Assembly: GCF_036867415.1 (NCBI RefSeq)
Contig: NZ_JBAJHU010000001.1
Span: 1-64,000, forward strand
From: Rossellomorea sp036867415
GTDB taxonomy: Bacteria; Bacillota; Bacilli; Bacillales; Bacillaceae_B
DNA: 64,000 nucleotides
Direction of reading: 5' to 3'
The position numbers were made by a program, and so were the translations under genes. Below are positions 17,511 through 26,097 of the stretch, one piece after another; position 1 is the first letter of the stretch, and each line of letters opens with the position of its first letter. The notes under the pieces were generated by a model. The model was not told where the DNA came from. It worked only from the letters and a program-made list of their open reading frames with translations, and did no database searches.

Positions 17511-18577
17511 AAGGTGTTAAAATGATTGTCTGCTCGTTGATCATAATGGTCATGTTCGCGTTGAGCGGGTGCTGGGATACGAGGGATATTAATCATCGAG
17601 TGATGCCGGTTGTGCTGGGTATTTCTATGGAGGGAGAGAAATACAAGGTCTATTTACAGATTCCCCTGCCGCAGAAAGACACGATTCAAACGAAGATCGT
17701 CACCGGTGTAGGGGAAACCATCAATGAAATTGTTGATGACATCAGTACGAATATGGAAAGCAGTGTTGATTTGCTTCATGTAAAGGTCATCGTAATCGAT
17801 CGTCACTTTGCAGAGGAAGGGACGAAAGATCTTATAGCAGGAATCATGAGGTCCAGGGATGTATCGTCCAAAGCCATGGTCGCCATCTGTGACGATGATA
17901 TCGAACAATTCTTCTGGAGCATGGAGAAAAACACATCCCCCCAGGGGACTTCACTCCTCGACTTCTTTGAGAAAAACGCAGGGTGGGATCCGCAAATCGC
18001 CTTAACGAGGGTATGGCAGGTATATCGAAGCATCCACTCCTATACACGGGATGTGGCGATTCCGATGCTCCGCCGCGGGGAAACGACGTTAGTGGAACAT
18101 GTTGGTTCAGGGGTCATTAAGAATGGAAGAATGGTCGAACAAATCGATAATAATGAAACTCTTCTATACAATGCATTCAATGGGGAAAGCACTCAAGGTA
18201 AGATAGAGGTGACCAACAAAGGGAGTGTCCTGATCCTCGGTAACAAGATGGATTATACAAGTAATGTGAAGGACGATACCCCCTTCTTGCGATCCAAAAT
18301 AAGTTTGAATGTCATGATCCTCGAGACAAAAGGGAGCCCGTCAAGGAAAATGATCGAAAAGGAATTGGAAAAAATACTATCCGACCGGTTAAATAATATG
18401 AACAAAAAACTTCAGGAGAGCGAGGCGGATATCTTAGGTCTTGGTCAATTATTCAGAAAAGAGATCCCGAGGATGGATTTGGAAGACTGGCGTTCGAAGT
18501 ATTTTCGTGAATTGTCCACAGACTTTATCGTTGATGTGAAAATCCGGAATAGCGGGAATTTAAAGGGGCCGAAATGA
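17507..18577 (+). CDS. spore germination lipoprotein, GerC-type subunit (operon 1)
   Basis: This is the C subunit of the receptor, about 356 residues, a lipoprotein at the spore inner membrane. A short signal with lipobox ALSGC ends near residue 21, followed directly by WDTRDINHRVMPVVLGI, a GerAC-family hallmark. LGNKMDYTSNV and the C-terminal IPRMDLEDWRSKYFRELSTDFIVDVKIR are also typical. GGAAGGAGGG lies six bases before the TTG at 17507, which overlaps the stop of the permease gene. The upstream open frame to 17417 lies within the permease gene. Confidence 0.92.
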   Translation: MKGVKMIVCSLIIMVMFALSGCWDTRDINHRVMPVVLGISMEGEKYKVYLQIPLPQKDTIQTKIVTGVGETINEIVDDISTNMESSVDLLHVKVIVIDRHFAEEGTKDLIAGIMRSRDVSSKAMVAICDDDIEQFFWSMEKNTSPQGTSLLDFFEKNAGWDPQIALTRVWQVYRSIHSYTRDVAIPMLRRGETTLVEHVGSGVIKNGRMVEQIDNNETLLYNAFNGESTQGKIEVTNKGSVLILGNKMDYTSNVKDDTPFLRSKISLNVMILETKGSPSRKMIEKELEKILSDRLNNMNKKLQESEADILGLGQLFRKEIPRMDLEDWRSKYFRELSTDFIVDVKIRNSGNLKGPK

Positions 18578-18973
18578 ATGGACATGCCCAGATATATAAG
18601 TTAGTACATATTAGGATTCGTTGAAGGTAGTAGTGAGCAAAGGATTTTAGGCTGAAACTGGTTTTAGTTTTGAAAATGATAGGTATATACTTCGGTCTTG
18701 CTTCGTTACAGGAGCAGGGTCTTTTTTTGTTTGCAACTTGATTTTATACCTTTATTAAGATTGCTGCCTGAATCAGCTTTTATATATTCTCAACTTCGCT
18801 ATAAAAATTAACACCCCTCATCCACTGCTTTTGGTGAAAATTTTACTTGAATTCTCTCCCTTAACCCCATTCTATCTAGTACTTTTACCCCGATGTTTCC
18901 CAATGTCGAAAGAGAAGGAAATAAGGGATTTTCTCCGAATTTAACAGGTATACCAAAAAAAGGAGGATTCCCT
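18578..18973. other. intergenic region between gerC1 and the protease gene
   Basis: I see no gene here. A T7 tract at 18721 follows a weakly paired TGCT...AGCA segment that may serve as the terminator of the germination operon. The upstream codons of the protease frame (18893-18973) lack a ribosome binding site. AAAAAAGGAGG at 18956 marks the real start. Confidence 0.5.
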
Positions 18974-19786
18974 ATGAATCTGAAAAAAATTCTTACCGCT
19001 GCACTCGCAATATCCATCACCGCTGCACCAGCGATCGGCATGGCAAAGGTACCATCTGAATTAGGCCATCATGATCATGAACATTCATCGAATGCTTCCA
19101 CGTACATCGAATCCCTGCCGAAAGCGAAGGAGTACGCGCCTGATAAAGGACCGGCGAAAATCGAGAAGTCTACTAGTGTCGTAGAGTTGAATGAAAAAGG
19201 GAAAGTAATCGATAAGACAGTAACGAAGAGCAATCTTCCAAAAGATACGAGCAAAAAAGCGAAAGCACAGGCAACAAGGACAGTTACCGTGCTGGCCGTT
19301 GCCGATGAAGAATATCGTGCTGCTTACGGGGATTGGCAAAGCCGCGTGCAGCAAATCGTAGAGAATGCGGATAATGCCTTCACGCGCGACCATGGCATCG
19401 ATTTCCAGGTGCAGGCAGTCGGGAACTGGACATCTCAAGGCGGGAACAGTTCTCAGATCCTGTCAGACTTGAGCAGGGACTGGTCGGGCTACAATTATGA
19501 CTTTGTCGTAGGTTTCACAAGAGACGTGAATTTCGAAGCCGGCGGGATTGCCTACGTGTACTCGTCCGATCCGGGAGCGGCATTCAGTGTGAATCTCGAC
19601 CAGGGTGTCACGAACACGTCCAAAGCGGCTCAGCATGAGTTCTCCCACAATTATGGATTGGGACACGACGCACAGGGCAGCGGGATCCGTTGTATCATGA
19701 ACTATGACTATTCCTATTCAGTCGACTACTGGCATCCTGCCCATAACACGCAGATCCAAAATAATAAGTATTGGTATGGAATGTAA
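18974..19786 (+). CDS. secreted metzincin-type zinc metalloprotease
   Basis: This 270-residue exported protein has a signal peptide at residues 1-24 (MNLKKILTAALAISITAAPA), a His-rich GHHDHEH stretch at 31-37, a propeptide-like lysine-rich region to about residue 100, and a catalytic domain. The zinc motif HEFSHNYGLGHD at 221-232 is the metzincin HExxHxxGxxHD, and IMNY at 241-244 is a plausible Met-turn. It is unlike the thermolysin-type neutral proteases of bacilli. AAGGAGG precedes the ATG at 18974. It is monocistronic and followed by a strong terminator. Confidence 0.88.
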   Translation: MNLKKILTAALAISITAAPAIGMAKVPSELGHHDHEHSSNASTYIESLPKAKEYAPDKGPAKIEKSTSVVELNEKGKVIDKTVTKSNLPKDTSKKAKAQATRTVTVLAVADEEYRAAYGDWQSRVQQIVENADNAFTRDHGIDFQVQAVGNWTSQGGNSSQILSDLSRDWSGYNYDFVVGFTRDVNFEAGGIAYVYSSDPGAAFSVNLDQGVTNTSKAAQHEFSHNYGLGHDAQGSGIRCIMNYDYSYSVDYWHPAHNTQIQNNKYWYGM

Positions 19787-19787
19787 T

Positions 19788-19811
19788 GGGAATTGGAATT
19801 GGAATTGGAAG
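19788..19811 (+). repeat. GGAATT microsatellite
   Basis: GGAATTGGAATTGGAATTGG is just over three units of a hexanucleotide, placed immediately after the protease stop codon and before its terminator. Confidence 0.8.
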
Positions 19812-19815
19812 GGGG

Positions 19816-19845
19816 CTGCACTCTGGTAGAGTGCAGTTCTTTTTT
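19816..19845 (+). terminator. terminator of the protease gene
   Basis: CTGCACTC and GAGTGCAG pair perfectly around a five-base loop, followed by TTCTTTTTTT. Confidence 0.92.
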
Positions 19846-19882
19846 TGTCCTTAAACAAGAAGGAAGGTGATGAACATTAATT

Positions 19883-19938
19883 TTCACCTGTTAAATTTGT
19901 TGATAGATTCACCTGCTGAAAATAGTGATAATTTCACC
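19883..19938. repeat. three TTCACC words at exact 25-bp spacing
   Basis: TTCACC begins at 19883, 19908 and 19933, preceded each time by an AT-rich stretch with GATA in the second and third units. The gap lies downstream of the convergent protease and XRE genes. It resembles the phased arrays elsewhere in the window but has a longer period. Confidence 0.45.
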
Positions 19939-19994
19939 AACTGAATAGAAGCAGAAGCAAGAGAGCCAACCTCCAACCTGACGGCCAAAATTGA

Positions 19995-20540
19995 TTAAAA
20001 CGAAGGAGGGGTCACGGAAAATAAAATGGCTGCATGGCCGTTAAAATCGTTTACCCATCTATGTTTCATATAAGAAGGAATCTTGACACTGTCCCCTGTT
20101 TCAAGGATGTATTCCTCTCCTTCCAAATGGATACGTATTTTCCCCACGGTGACAAAGGCGACCTCCTCGCCCTGATGTCCCAGGAGCTTATCCGATGAGG
20201 CGCTGTCCGGAGGGAAGTTCATGATGGCGGCGGCCATTTTCCCTGAAATATCCGGAGAGATCAATTCATAGGATACATCATCAATTATCATTTTCTTTCG
20301 ATGCTGCGACCGGACCACCAATTCTTCCGTATTCACTTCTTCCAGCAAGAATGTGAAAGTGGGAACTTGAAGGGTTTTGGCAAGGACTTTGAGTGTCTGG
20401 ATCGAGGGATTCGCAAGTCCCCGTTCAATCTGACTTAACATCGAAGGGGTGATTTCTGCCCTGTTTGCCAATTCCCTGATGCTGAGACCGTGCGATTTTC
20501 GATATGTTTCTACCTTTTTACCGATATTTATCTTTTCCAT
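19995..20540 (-). CDS. XRE-family regulator with C-terminal cupin domain
   Basis: This 181-residue regulator has a Cro/C1-type helix-turn-helix (residues 8-63, with LSIRELANRAEITPSMLSQIERG) fused to a cupin sensor (about 105-178, with HQGEEVAFVTVGKIRIHLEGE and the final HRW...AAILFSVTPPSF). This HTH-cupin architecture usually regulates a neighbouring enzyme or transporter. It is divergent from a LysE-type exporter and probably controls it. The shared gap has several GTTAA/TTAAC inverted repeats. The ligand is unknown. Confidence 0.9.
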   Translation of the reverse strand: MEKINIGKKVETYRKSHGLSIRELANRAEITPSMLSQIERGLANPSIQTLKVLAKTLQVPTFTFLLEEVNTEELVVRSQHRKKMIIDDVSYELISPDISGKMAAAIMNFPPDSASSDKLLGHQGEEVAFVTVGKIRIHLEGEEYILETGDSVKIPSYMKHRWVNDFNGHAAILFSVTPPSF

Positions 20541-20561
20541 ATGTCACTCCGTTAAAAATAA

Positions 20562-20642
20562 TTTAATTTAACTAAATTCAAATGAACACTACCGATGAGA
20601 ATGTGTTAAAATAAATTAACTTTTGTTAAATTATATTTTAAC
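20562..20642. promoter_or_regulatory. cluster of GTTAA/TTAAC inverted repeats (candidate XRE operators)
   Basis: The gap between the divergent XRE and LysE genes contains TTTAATTTAACTAAATT at about 20562, GTTAAAATAAATTAAC at 20605 and GTTAAATTATATTTTAAC at 20625. The repeated GTTAA half-sites suit an XRE dimer, though the region is also simply AT-rich. Confidence 0.4.
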
Positions 20643-20667
20643 ATATTAGTCGGGAGGATTGAATGAA

Positions 20668-21282
20668 ATGAATGAATTCCTTACGTTTATTCTGCTTTCG
20701 CTGTTTGTGGTCATGAGTCCCGGGATCGACACGGCTTTACTGACAAAGAGGACGATTTCGGATGGGAAGGGTGACGGGTTCAAGATGGCGCTTGGGATCA
20801 CTTCCGGTTCACTCGTCCATACCTTCGCAGCAGCGTTCGGGCTCTCGGCCATCCTCATGCAGTCGGCTGCCGCCTTCGAAATCATTAAGTATGTGGGAGC
20901 CATTTACCTGATTTATCTTGGCATTACATCATTTCTTACTAAAAAGGAAAACAAAGTGGAGGAAGTGGATCAGCGAGCGGTCAAAAGGTCGGCGTTCAAG
21001 CAGGGACTGTTCTCTAATGTCCTTAATCCAAAAGTCGCTATCTTCTTCCTGACATTCCTGCCTCAATTCATCCATGCAGAATCAGGCGCCGCCAAACAGC
21101 TCATCCTGATGGGCATGATCTACACGCTGCTTTCGATCACGTGGTTCTTCCTGTACGTCTTCTTCATCAACTACCTGCGCACATGGCTCACCACCCCGAA
21201 AGTGCAGGGCTGGATGGAAAAGGCCACTGGAATCGTCTTGATCGGATTCGGGCTGAAATTGGCCTTCGAGAAACAACCGTAA
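20668..21282 (+). CDS. LysE/RhtB-family exporter
   Basis: This inner-membrane exporter of about 204 residues has six hydrophobic segments. It carries the family signatures SPGIDTALLTKRTISDGKGDGFKMALGI near the N-terminus and FKQGLFSNVLNPKVAIFFLTFLPQF in the middle. It should export an amino acid or similar metabolite. An upstream TTG at 20659 is too close to the GGGAGG site, while the ATG at 20668 is ten bases away, so I use the latter. The divergent XRE-cupin gene is its likely regulator. Confidence 0.9.
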   Translation: MNEFLTFILLSLFVVMSPGIDTALLTKRTISDGKGDGFKMALGITSGSLVHTFAAAFGLSAILMQSAAAFEIIKYVGAIYLIYLGITSFLTKKENKVEEVDQRAVKRSAFKQGLFSNVLNPKVAIFFLTFLPQFIHAESGAAKQLILMGMIYTLLSITWFFLYVFFINYLRTWLTTPKVQGWMEKATGIVLIGFGLKLAFEKQP

Positions 21283-21595
21283 GTGGGCGGGTTGTAGTTT
21301 ATGGCTCTAATTCAATGCCCGTTCCGTACTGCAAGAAAGCTTAACTGCAGTGCGGGACGGGTACTTTTGTTTTGTGGGGCAGGGATCTTCCCGCTTTTTT
21401 GTGATAAAGCCCCGATCCGATTTTATGTGTCACTAATAATTATTCTAATCATATACGTAAACTTCGGATTCACGGGCAAACTTCATGAACCTAGAAGACC
21501 ACCGCGTCTGTTTGACATCACTTTCTCATGCACCTATAATATGTATATATGATTATGTATTCACATATGAATTACATGCTGAAGGGGGAATGAAT
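21283..21595. other. intergenic region upstream of czcD
   Basis: After the lysE-type gene there is a strong hairpin at 21318-21361 and then an AT-rich stretch with ATATGTATATATGATTATG and TCACATATGA (21540-21570), which may include the czcD promoter and a metal-sensor site. I see no gene; the frames through here have no ribosome binding site. Confidence 0.5.
21318..21361 (+). terminator. terminator-like hairpin, left member of the czcD-flanking pair
   Basis: CCCGTTCCGTACTGCA pairs with TGCAGTGCGGGACGGG through a G-U and one mismatch, followed by TACTTTTGTTTT. It probably ends the LysE transcript. A related hairpin lies at 22612-22648. Confidence 0.7.
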
Positions 21596-22540
21596 ATGGG
21601 ACACGACCACAGTCATGACCATGCGCATGGTGCCAATAAGAAAGCGCTGATGTTCAGTTTTATCATCATTACGGGGTATATGATTGTTGAGGCGATCGGC
21701 GGATTCATGACCAACAGTCTTGCACTTTTATCCGATGCGGGTCATATGCTGAGTGACTCAGTTTCTCTCGGAGTAGGTTTGGCTGCATTTGCGTTGGGGG
21801 AAAAGGCGGCCGACTATAGTAAAACGTATGGATATAAACGCTTTGAAATTTTGGCTGCTGTCTTTAACGGGGTGACCCTCGTCATCATTTCGCTTTATAT
21901 TTTCTATGAAGCGTATCACCGATTTACGGAGCCTCCGGAAGTGGCGTCGGGTGGAATGCTGATCATTGCTTCAATCGGATTAGTGGTCAATATCATTGTT
22001 GCCTGGATGTTAATGAGAGGAGATACAGAGGATAATTTGAATGTACGGGCGGCCTTTCTTCATGTGCTTGGAGATCTGCTTGGCTCTGTAGGGGCGATCG
22101 TGGCTGCATTGCTCATCATCTTTTTCGGCTGGGGCTGGGCCGATCCGGCAGCGAGTGTCATCGTGGCAGTCCTTGTATTGATAAGCGGATGGAGAGTGAC
22201 AAGGGATGCGGTCCACGTCTTAATGGAAGGGACGCCAAAGAATGTGAAGTTGGATGAGGTGATCGCTGCCCTCGAAAGCGTTCAGGGAATCCATAGTATC
22301 CATGATCTTCATGTATGGAGCATCACCAGCGGGCAAAACGCACTTTCTTGTCATGCGGTAGTGGATGGGGGATTAACTATCCAGGAAAGCGGGAAACTGC
22401 TTGGCACAATTGAACACGAGCTGGAGCATAAAGGCATCGGTCATGTCACCATTCAGTTTGAGAATGGTGAACACCATCCTCAAATGGATTCAGTGATGTG
22501 TCAACACCATAAGGAATCTTCTCCTCACGAGTATTCATAG
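21596..22540 (+). CDS. czcD: cation diffusion facilitator, Zn/Co/Cd exporter
   Basis: This 314-residue CDF transporter should exchange cytoplasmic Zn, Co or Cd for protons or potassium. It begins with a His-rich MGHDHSHDHAHGANKK and has six membrane helices with the metal sites LLSDAGHMLSDS and HVLGDLLGSVG. The C-terminal domain has IHSIHDLHVWSITSG and LSCHAVV. It is very close to B. subtilis CzcD as I recall it. GAAGGGGG sits at a good distance from the ATG at 21596; the ATG at 21590 is too close. It appears monocistronic. Confidence 0.95.
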   Translation: MGHDHSHDHAHGANKKALMFSFIIITGYMIVEAIGGFMTNSLALLSDAGHMLSDSVSLGVGLAAFALGEKAADYSKTYGYKRFEILAAVFNGVTLVIISLYIFYEAYHRFTEPPEVASGGMLIIASIGLVVNIIVAWMLMRGDTEDNLNVRAAFLHVLGDLLGSVGAIVAALLIIFFGWGWADPAASVIVAVLVLISGWRVTRDAVHVLMEGTPKNVKLDEVIAALESVQGIHSIHDLHVWSITSGQNALSCHAVVDGGLTIQESGKLLGTIEHELEHKGIGHVTIQFENGEHHPQMDSVMCQHHKESSPHEYS

Positions 22541-22611
22541 TGCAAGGGGAAGATGTCAGTTGATTCGGTCGTCCCATTATTTGTGATCCGATCGACCTGT
22601 TTTCAAGACAC

Positions 22612-22648
22612 GTTCCGCACTCCAGTAAACTTTACCGTAGTGCGGACC
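22612..22648. repeat. hairpin, right member of the czcD-flanking pair
   Basis: TCCGCACT and AGTGCGGA form a perfect 8-bp stem around CCAGTAAACTTTACCGT. The outer sequence CGTTCCG and the inner AAACTTTAC/GAAAGCTTAAC resemble the hairpin at 21318. Confidence 0.6.
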
Positions 22649-22894
22649 CGGGGGATCTGTCCTATGGCCAGTCCTGACACCATCACAAAAACCATTGCCA
22701 CCCCGCGATTCCTCTGCTACTATTATCTTACATATAATAGAAACGGGGGTTTTTCTTTTGACAGCTTCGATGAGATTGCGTTCCGGTAATTCAATTGCTA
22801 ATTGAATACGTTTGGGGCTCTGCCTATGTTCAGGGCGATGGGATGGATCTGTCTGTCTTTAAGAAAAACCTGTGTCAGACGGTTATTTTTTAAA

Positions 22895-22921
22895 AGAGGG
22901 GAGGAATCTCCCTTCTTTTTT
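22895..22921 (+). terminator. terminator or attenuator upstream of the MFS gene
   Basis: AGAGGGGAG pairs with CTCCCTTCT through one G-U around a four-base loop, followed by TTTTTT. It is far from the czcD stop (355 bases) and close to the MFS start (59 bases). Confidence 0.65.
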
Positions 22922-22979
22922 AGTGTCTTTATATAGGCTGGGTTGTTTTTAACAATTATATAGAAATGAGTGATGGGAA

Positions 22980-24227
22980 ATGGATATGGTCAATCATAAT
23001 GAGAAAGAGAATTGGTTAAGGAATATCATTCTCTTTCTGAGCAGTCAGACGATTTCGCTGTTCGGGTCTGCTCTGGTGCAGTATGCCATTATGTGGCATA
23101 TCACGCTGACAACGGAGTCCGGTCTGATGATGACGCTGTTCATCATTTGCGGGTTTATCCCGACCTTCCTTTTGTCACCGGTTGCGGGGGTCTGGGCGGA
23201 CCGCTATAACCGGAAGCTGCTGATCGTGCTGGCGGATGGGCTGATTGCATTTTCGACACTGATTCTCGCCATTCTCTTTATGATGGGATATGAATCAATC
23301 TGGCTCCTGTTTGTCATGGCGGCGGTCCGTGCGCTTGGTACCGGCATCCAGACACCTGCTGTCGGAGCGATTTTGCCGCAGATTGTACCGAAGGATAAGC
23401 TGACGAAGGTGAACGGGGCAAATGGGAGCATCCAGGCGGTCATCATGTTTGTGGCTCCGATGGTCAGTGCGGCACTGCTCGCGATGTCTTCGATTGAAAT
23501 CATCTTTTTCATCGATGTGATTACGGCAGCGATTGCCATCTTCACACTGATGGCCTTCGTGAAGATTTCAGTGCATCAGAAGGCAGCGGAAAAGCAAACG
23601 ACGAGCTATTTCAGTGACTTTAAGCAAGGGCTGCAATACGTGAACAGCCACGGGTTTCTGAAGAAGTTCTTCCTGTTCTTCTCCATCTTCTTTGTGTTGA
23701 TGGCTCCTGCAGCCTTTTTGACGCCGCTGCAGGTGACGAGAAGTTTCGGCGATGATATCTGGAAGCTGACCGCCATCGAGATCGCCTTCTCGATCGGCAT
23801 GATGGCAGGCGGCGGGATCATCGCTGCCTGGGGCGGTTTTAAAAATAAAATCGCGACGATGACGTTCGCAAGTCTGATCATGGGGTTCTGCACCTTTTCG
23901 CTCGGCATCGTCCCGATTTTCTGGATGTATCTGGTGTTCATGGTGCTGTTCGGAGTGGCGATGCCGATTTTCAACACACCGACCATGGTGCTGCTGCAGG
24001 AGAAAATTGAAGAGAATTATCTCGGAAGGGTGTTCGGGGTGATGGGAATGATCTCGACTTCGATGATGCCGATCGGAATGCTTATCTTCGGTCCGGTTGC
24101 TGACATCATCGACATCGAATGGCTCCTTATAGGAACCGGACTTCTGACGATCATGCTTTCTGTCATGCTCGGACGCGACCAGGTCTTGATCGAAGCGGGC
24201 AAGCCTGTGTTGAGCAGTGAAACATAA
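22980..24227 (+). CDS. MFS exporter, macrolide-efflux-like
   Basis: This major facilitator transporter of 415 residues has about twelve helices. The loop 2-3 motif reads GVWADRYNRKLLI, and helix 4-5 has AAVRALGTGIQTPAVGAILPQIV, a pattern common in the MFS_3/MefA-like drug exporters. A short charged N-terminus (VNHNEKENWLRN) precedes helix 1. The ribosome binding site is weak (GATGGG). It is followed by its own terminator. The hairpin in its leader could regulate it. The substrate is unknown; drug or metabolite efflux is the likely role. Confidence 0.85.
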   Translation: MDMVNHNEKENWLRNIILFLSSQTISLFGSALVQYAIMWHITLTTESGLMMTLFIICGFIPTFLLSPVAGVWADRYNRKLLIVLADGLIAFSTLILAILFMMGYESIWLLFVMAAVRALGTGIQTPAVGAILPQIVPKDKLTKVNGANGSIQAVIMFVAPMVSAALLAMSSIEIIFFIDVITAAIAIFTLMAFVKISVHQKAAEKQTTSYFSDFKQGLQYVNSHGFLKKFFLFFSIFFVLMAPAAFLTPLQVTRSFGDDIWKLTAIEIAFSIGMMAGGGIIAAWGGFKNKIATMTFASLIMGFCTFSLGIVPIFWMYLVFMVLFGVAMPIFNTPTMVLLQEKIEENYLGRVFGVMGMISTSMMPIGMLIFGPVADIIDIEWLLIGTGLLTIMLSVMLGRDQVLIEAGKPVLSSET

Positions 24228-24238
24228 AGTGCAAGGAA

Positions 24239-24268
24239 AGGGCTGTCATCGTGGCAGCTCTTTTTTTC
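24239..24268 (+). terminator. terminator of the MFS gene
   Basis: AGGGCTGTC pairs with GGCAGCTCT through G-U pairs, followed by TTTTTTCTG. Confidence 0.85.
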
Positions 24269-24278
24269 TGTATAAAAC

Positions 24279-24298
24279 GGGACAAGGTACCTGTCCCC
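24279..24298. repeat. GGGACA...TGTCCC dispersed element
   Basis: GGGACAAGGTACCTGTCCCC is a near-perfect palindrome centred on GGTACC. It is one of the shortest and cleanest members of the dispersed GGGACA/TGTCCC family in this window. Confidence 0.7.
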
Positions 24299-24388
24299 AT
24301 GGCACTATTTCTGCAGGGAAAAAAGGTACAGCGCCGCTTAACGAGAATACTACTACTAAACAGGATACCAATTAGGAGGAATCCAAGC

Positions 24389-25090
24389 ATGTCGACAACA
24401 CCTACACCAATCAATATTCTGGTCGTTGAAGATGATAATGATATCAATCGATTGTTATGCAGGATCATTGAGAAGAGTCATTACGTTCCTCAGGCTGCTT
24501 ATTCCGGGACGGAAGCGCTGATTTATTTGGAACAGAAGAGATGGGATCTGGTGATGCTGGATTTGATGCTCCCTGGAATGACGGGCGAGGAGGTTCTTGC
24601 AGAAATCAGATCGAAGGGTCCGGTCCCGATCATCATTATTTCGGCTAAAAGTGAGCAGCAGACAAAGATTGATTGTCTGCGATCTGGTGCAGATGACTTC
24701 ATTTCAAAGCCTTTTGATGTGGAAGAAGTATCTGCACGGGTTGATTCTCTGCTGAGGAGATCCAGACATACATATGAAGCCACAGGAGGAGATTCGTTAT
24801 CGTATAAAGATATTCGCATTGATACTGAAGCGAAAACAGTCATGGTGAATGAAACAATGCTTCTATTGACTGGCCGTGAATACGCGATATTAGTCCTCCT
24901 CATGATGTCTCCCGCGAAAGTGTTCTCAAAATCCAATCTGTTTGAAAGTGTATGGAATGAGCCTTACCATGGGGACGATAACACGGTGAACGTTCACATG
25001 AGCAACTTGAGAAATAAACTCTCAAAAGCAAATCCTGATGAAGAGTATATCGAAACGATATGGGGGATGGGCTACCGGCTAAAATCTTAA
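24389..25090 (+). CDS. OmpR-family response regulator
   Basis: This 233-residue response regulator has a receiver domain (acidic pair VVEDDND, phospho-Asp in LVMLDLMLPG, SKPFD lysine) and a C-terminal winged helix (LTGREYAILVLLM, HMSNLRNKL, ETIWGMGYRLKS). TAGGAGG precedes the ATG at 24389. The 46 codons open upstream have no such site and run through a GGGACA repeat. It leads an operon with an ABC transporter, a kinase and a serine hydrolase, an arrangement related to B. subtilis ycbLMNO and lantibiotic-immunity modules. It probably activates the adjacent transporter genes. Confidence 0.92.
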   Translation: MSTTPTPINILVVEDDNDINRLLCRIIEKSHYVPQAAYSGTEALIYLEQKRWDLVMLDLMLPGMTGEEVLAEIRSKGPVPIIIISAKSEQQTKIDCLRSGADDFISKPFDVEEVSARVDSLLRRSRHTYEATGGDSLSYKDIRIDTEAKTVMVNETMLLLTGREYAILVLLMMSPAKVFSKSNLFESVWNEPYHGDDNTVNVHMSNLRNKLSKANPDEEYIETIWGMGYRLKS

Positions 25091-25167
25091 GGTATTCTTA
25101 AGATTTACCTTAAGCTTTTCTTACGATTTATCCGTCATTCTGTATGAAGGACAAATGAGGGAGGCTA

Positions 25168-26097
25168 ATGAGCATGAGTGAACACATCATCAGAACACAC
25201 AACCTGTCAAAAAAATATAAAGATGATTTCGCCATTGAACATATCAATATCACCATTCGAAAAGGGGAGATATATGGCTTCATCGGTCAAAATGGTGCCG
25301 GGAAATCAACATTGCTGCGTTTAGTGACCGGGCTTACTTTTCCAACGGAAGGAACGATCGAACGATTTGGCAGCGATAACCCGAAGGAAATCACCCTTGC
25401 ACAGAAAAGGATGGGGGCGATCATAGAACATCCTGCTCTTTTTGCAAATATGAGCGCATATGAAAACCTGGAAGTCCATCGATTGCAAAAAGGGATACCG
25501 GGAAAAGAGTGTATCGGAAAAACGCTTGAGCTGGTCGGTCTTGCGAATGCAGGCAAGAAAAAAACGAAGCACTTTTCACTTGGAATGAAACAAAGGCTGG
25601 GACTTGGTATCGCATTATTGAGTGAACCGGAATTCTTGATTCTCGATGAGCCGACGAATGGACTGGACCCGATGGGAATCGTGGAATTGAGGGGATTACT
25701 GAAGAAATTAAATCGTGAAAAAGGGCTGACCGTCTTGATCTCGAGCCATATCCTGAGTGAACTCCATCAACTTGCTACGAGTTTTGGCATCATCCACAAG
25801 GGAAAATTGCTGGAGGAATTGACGGGGAAAGAGCTGGATGAAAAGTGCAGGCGGCACATCCGGATAAAAGTCGATCAGCCGTCAAAGGGTGCGGCTGTAT
25901 TGGAAGAAACGTTGGCCACCACTGATTTTGAAGTCATGCAGGATGGAACGATCCACCTTTATCATCATGTTGATGATGTACGAAAGGTCTCTATGGCATT
26001 GATGAATAGTGGACTTGTCATTGAACATCTTTCGCAAAACGGCGACAGCCTTGAGAGTTATTTTTCAAAGCTGGTGGGGGGTGCAGCAGGTGAGTAA
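25168..26097 (+). CDS. ABC transporter ATPase, BcrA/LanF type
   Basis: This 309-residue ATPase has Walker A GQNGAGKST near residue 40, the Q-loop region, a signature HFSLGMKQRLGLG, Walker B FLILDEPTNGLD and a switch histidine in LISSHIL. The extra C-terminal domain of about 90 residues is typical of bacitracin/lantibiotic self-protection ATPases. It partners with the permease encoded next, whose GTG overlaps its stop. Expected role: removal of a peptide or lipid-associated antibiotic from the membrane, or export. Confidence 0.92.
   Translation: MSMSEHIIRTHNLSKKYKDDFAIEHINITIRKGEIYGFIGQNGAGKSTLLRLVTGLTFPTEGTIERFGSDNPKEITLAQKRMGAIIEHPALFANMSAYENLEVHRLQKGIPGKECIGKTLELVGLANAGKKKTKHFSLGMKQRLGLGIALLSEPEFLILDEPTNGLDPMGIVELRGLLKKLNREKGLTVLISSHILSELHQLATSFGIIHKGKLLEELTGKELDEKCRRHIRIKVDQPSKGAAVLEETLATTDFEVMQDGTIHLYHHVDDVRKVSMALMNSGLVIEHLSQNGDSLESYFSKLVGGAAGE

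Larger units (their letters stand above)
22541..22979. other. intergenic region between czcD and the MFS gene
   Basis: I see no gene here. It holds the second hairpin of the czcD-flanking pair (22612-22648), a TATAAT word at 22733, and a terminator at 22895-22921 that lies only 60 bases before the MFS gene. The latter could be an attenuator if transcription starts upstream of it. Confidence 0.5.

Noticed and set aside
18661..18735. Clear terminator after the first germination operon
   Set aside because: There is a T7 tract, but the upstream bases pair only weakly, so I did not list it as a terminator.
22800..22979. Riboswitch upstream of the MFS gene
   Set aside because: There is a terminator near the start codon, but no conserved aptamer pattern that I recognise. 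I note only a possible attenuator.
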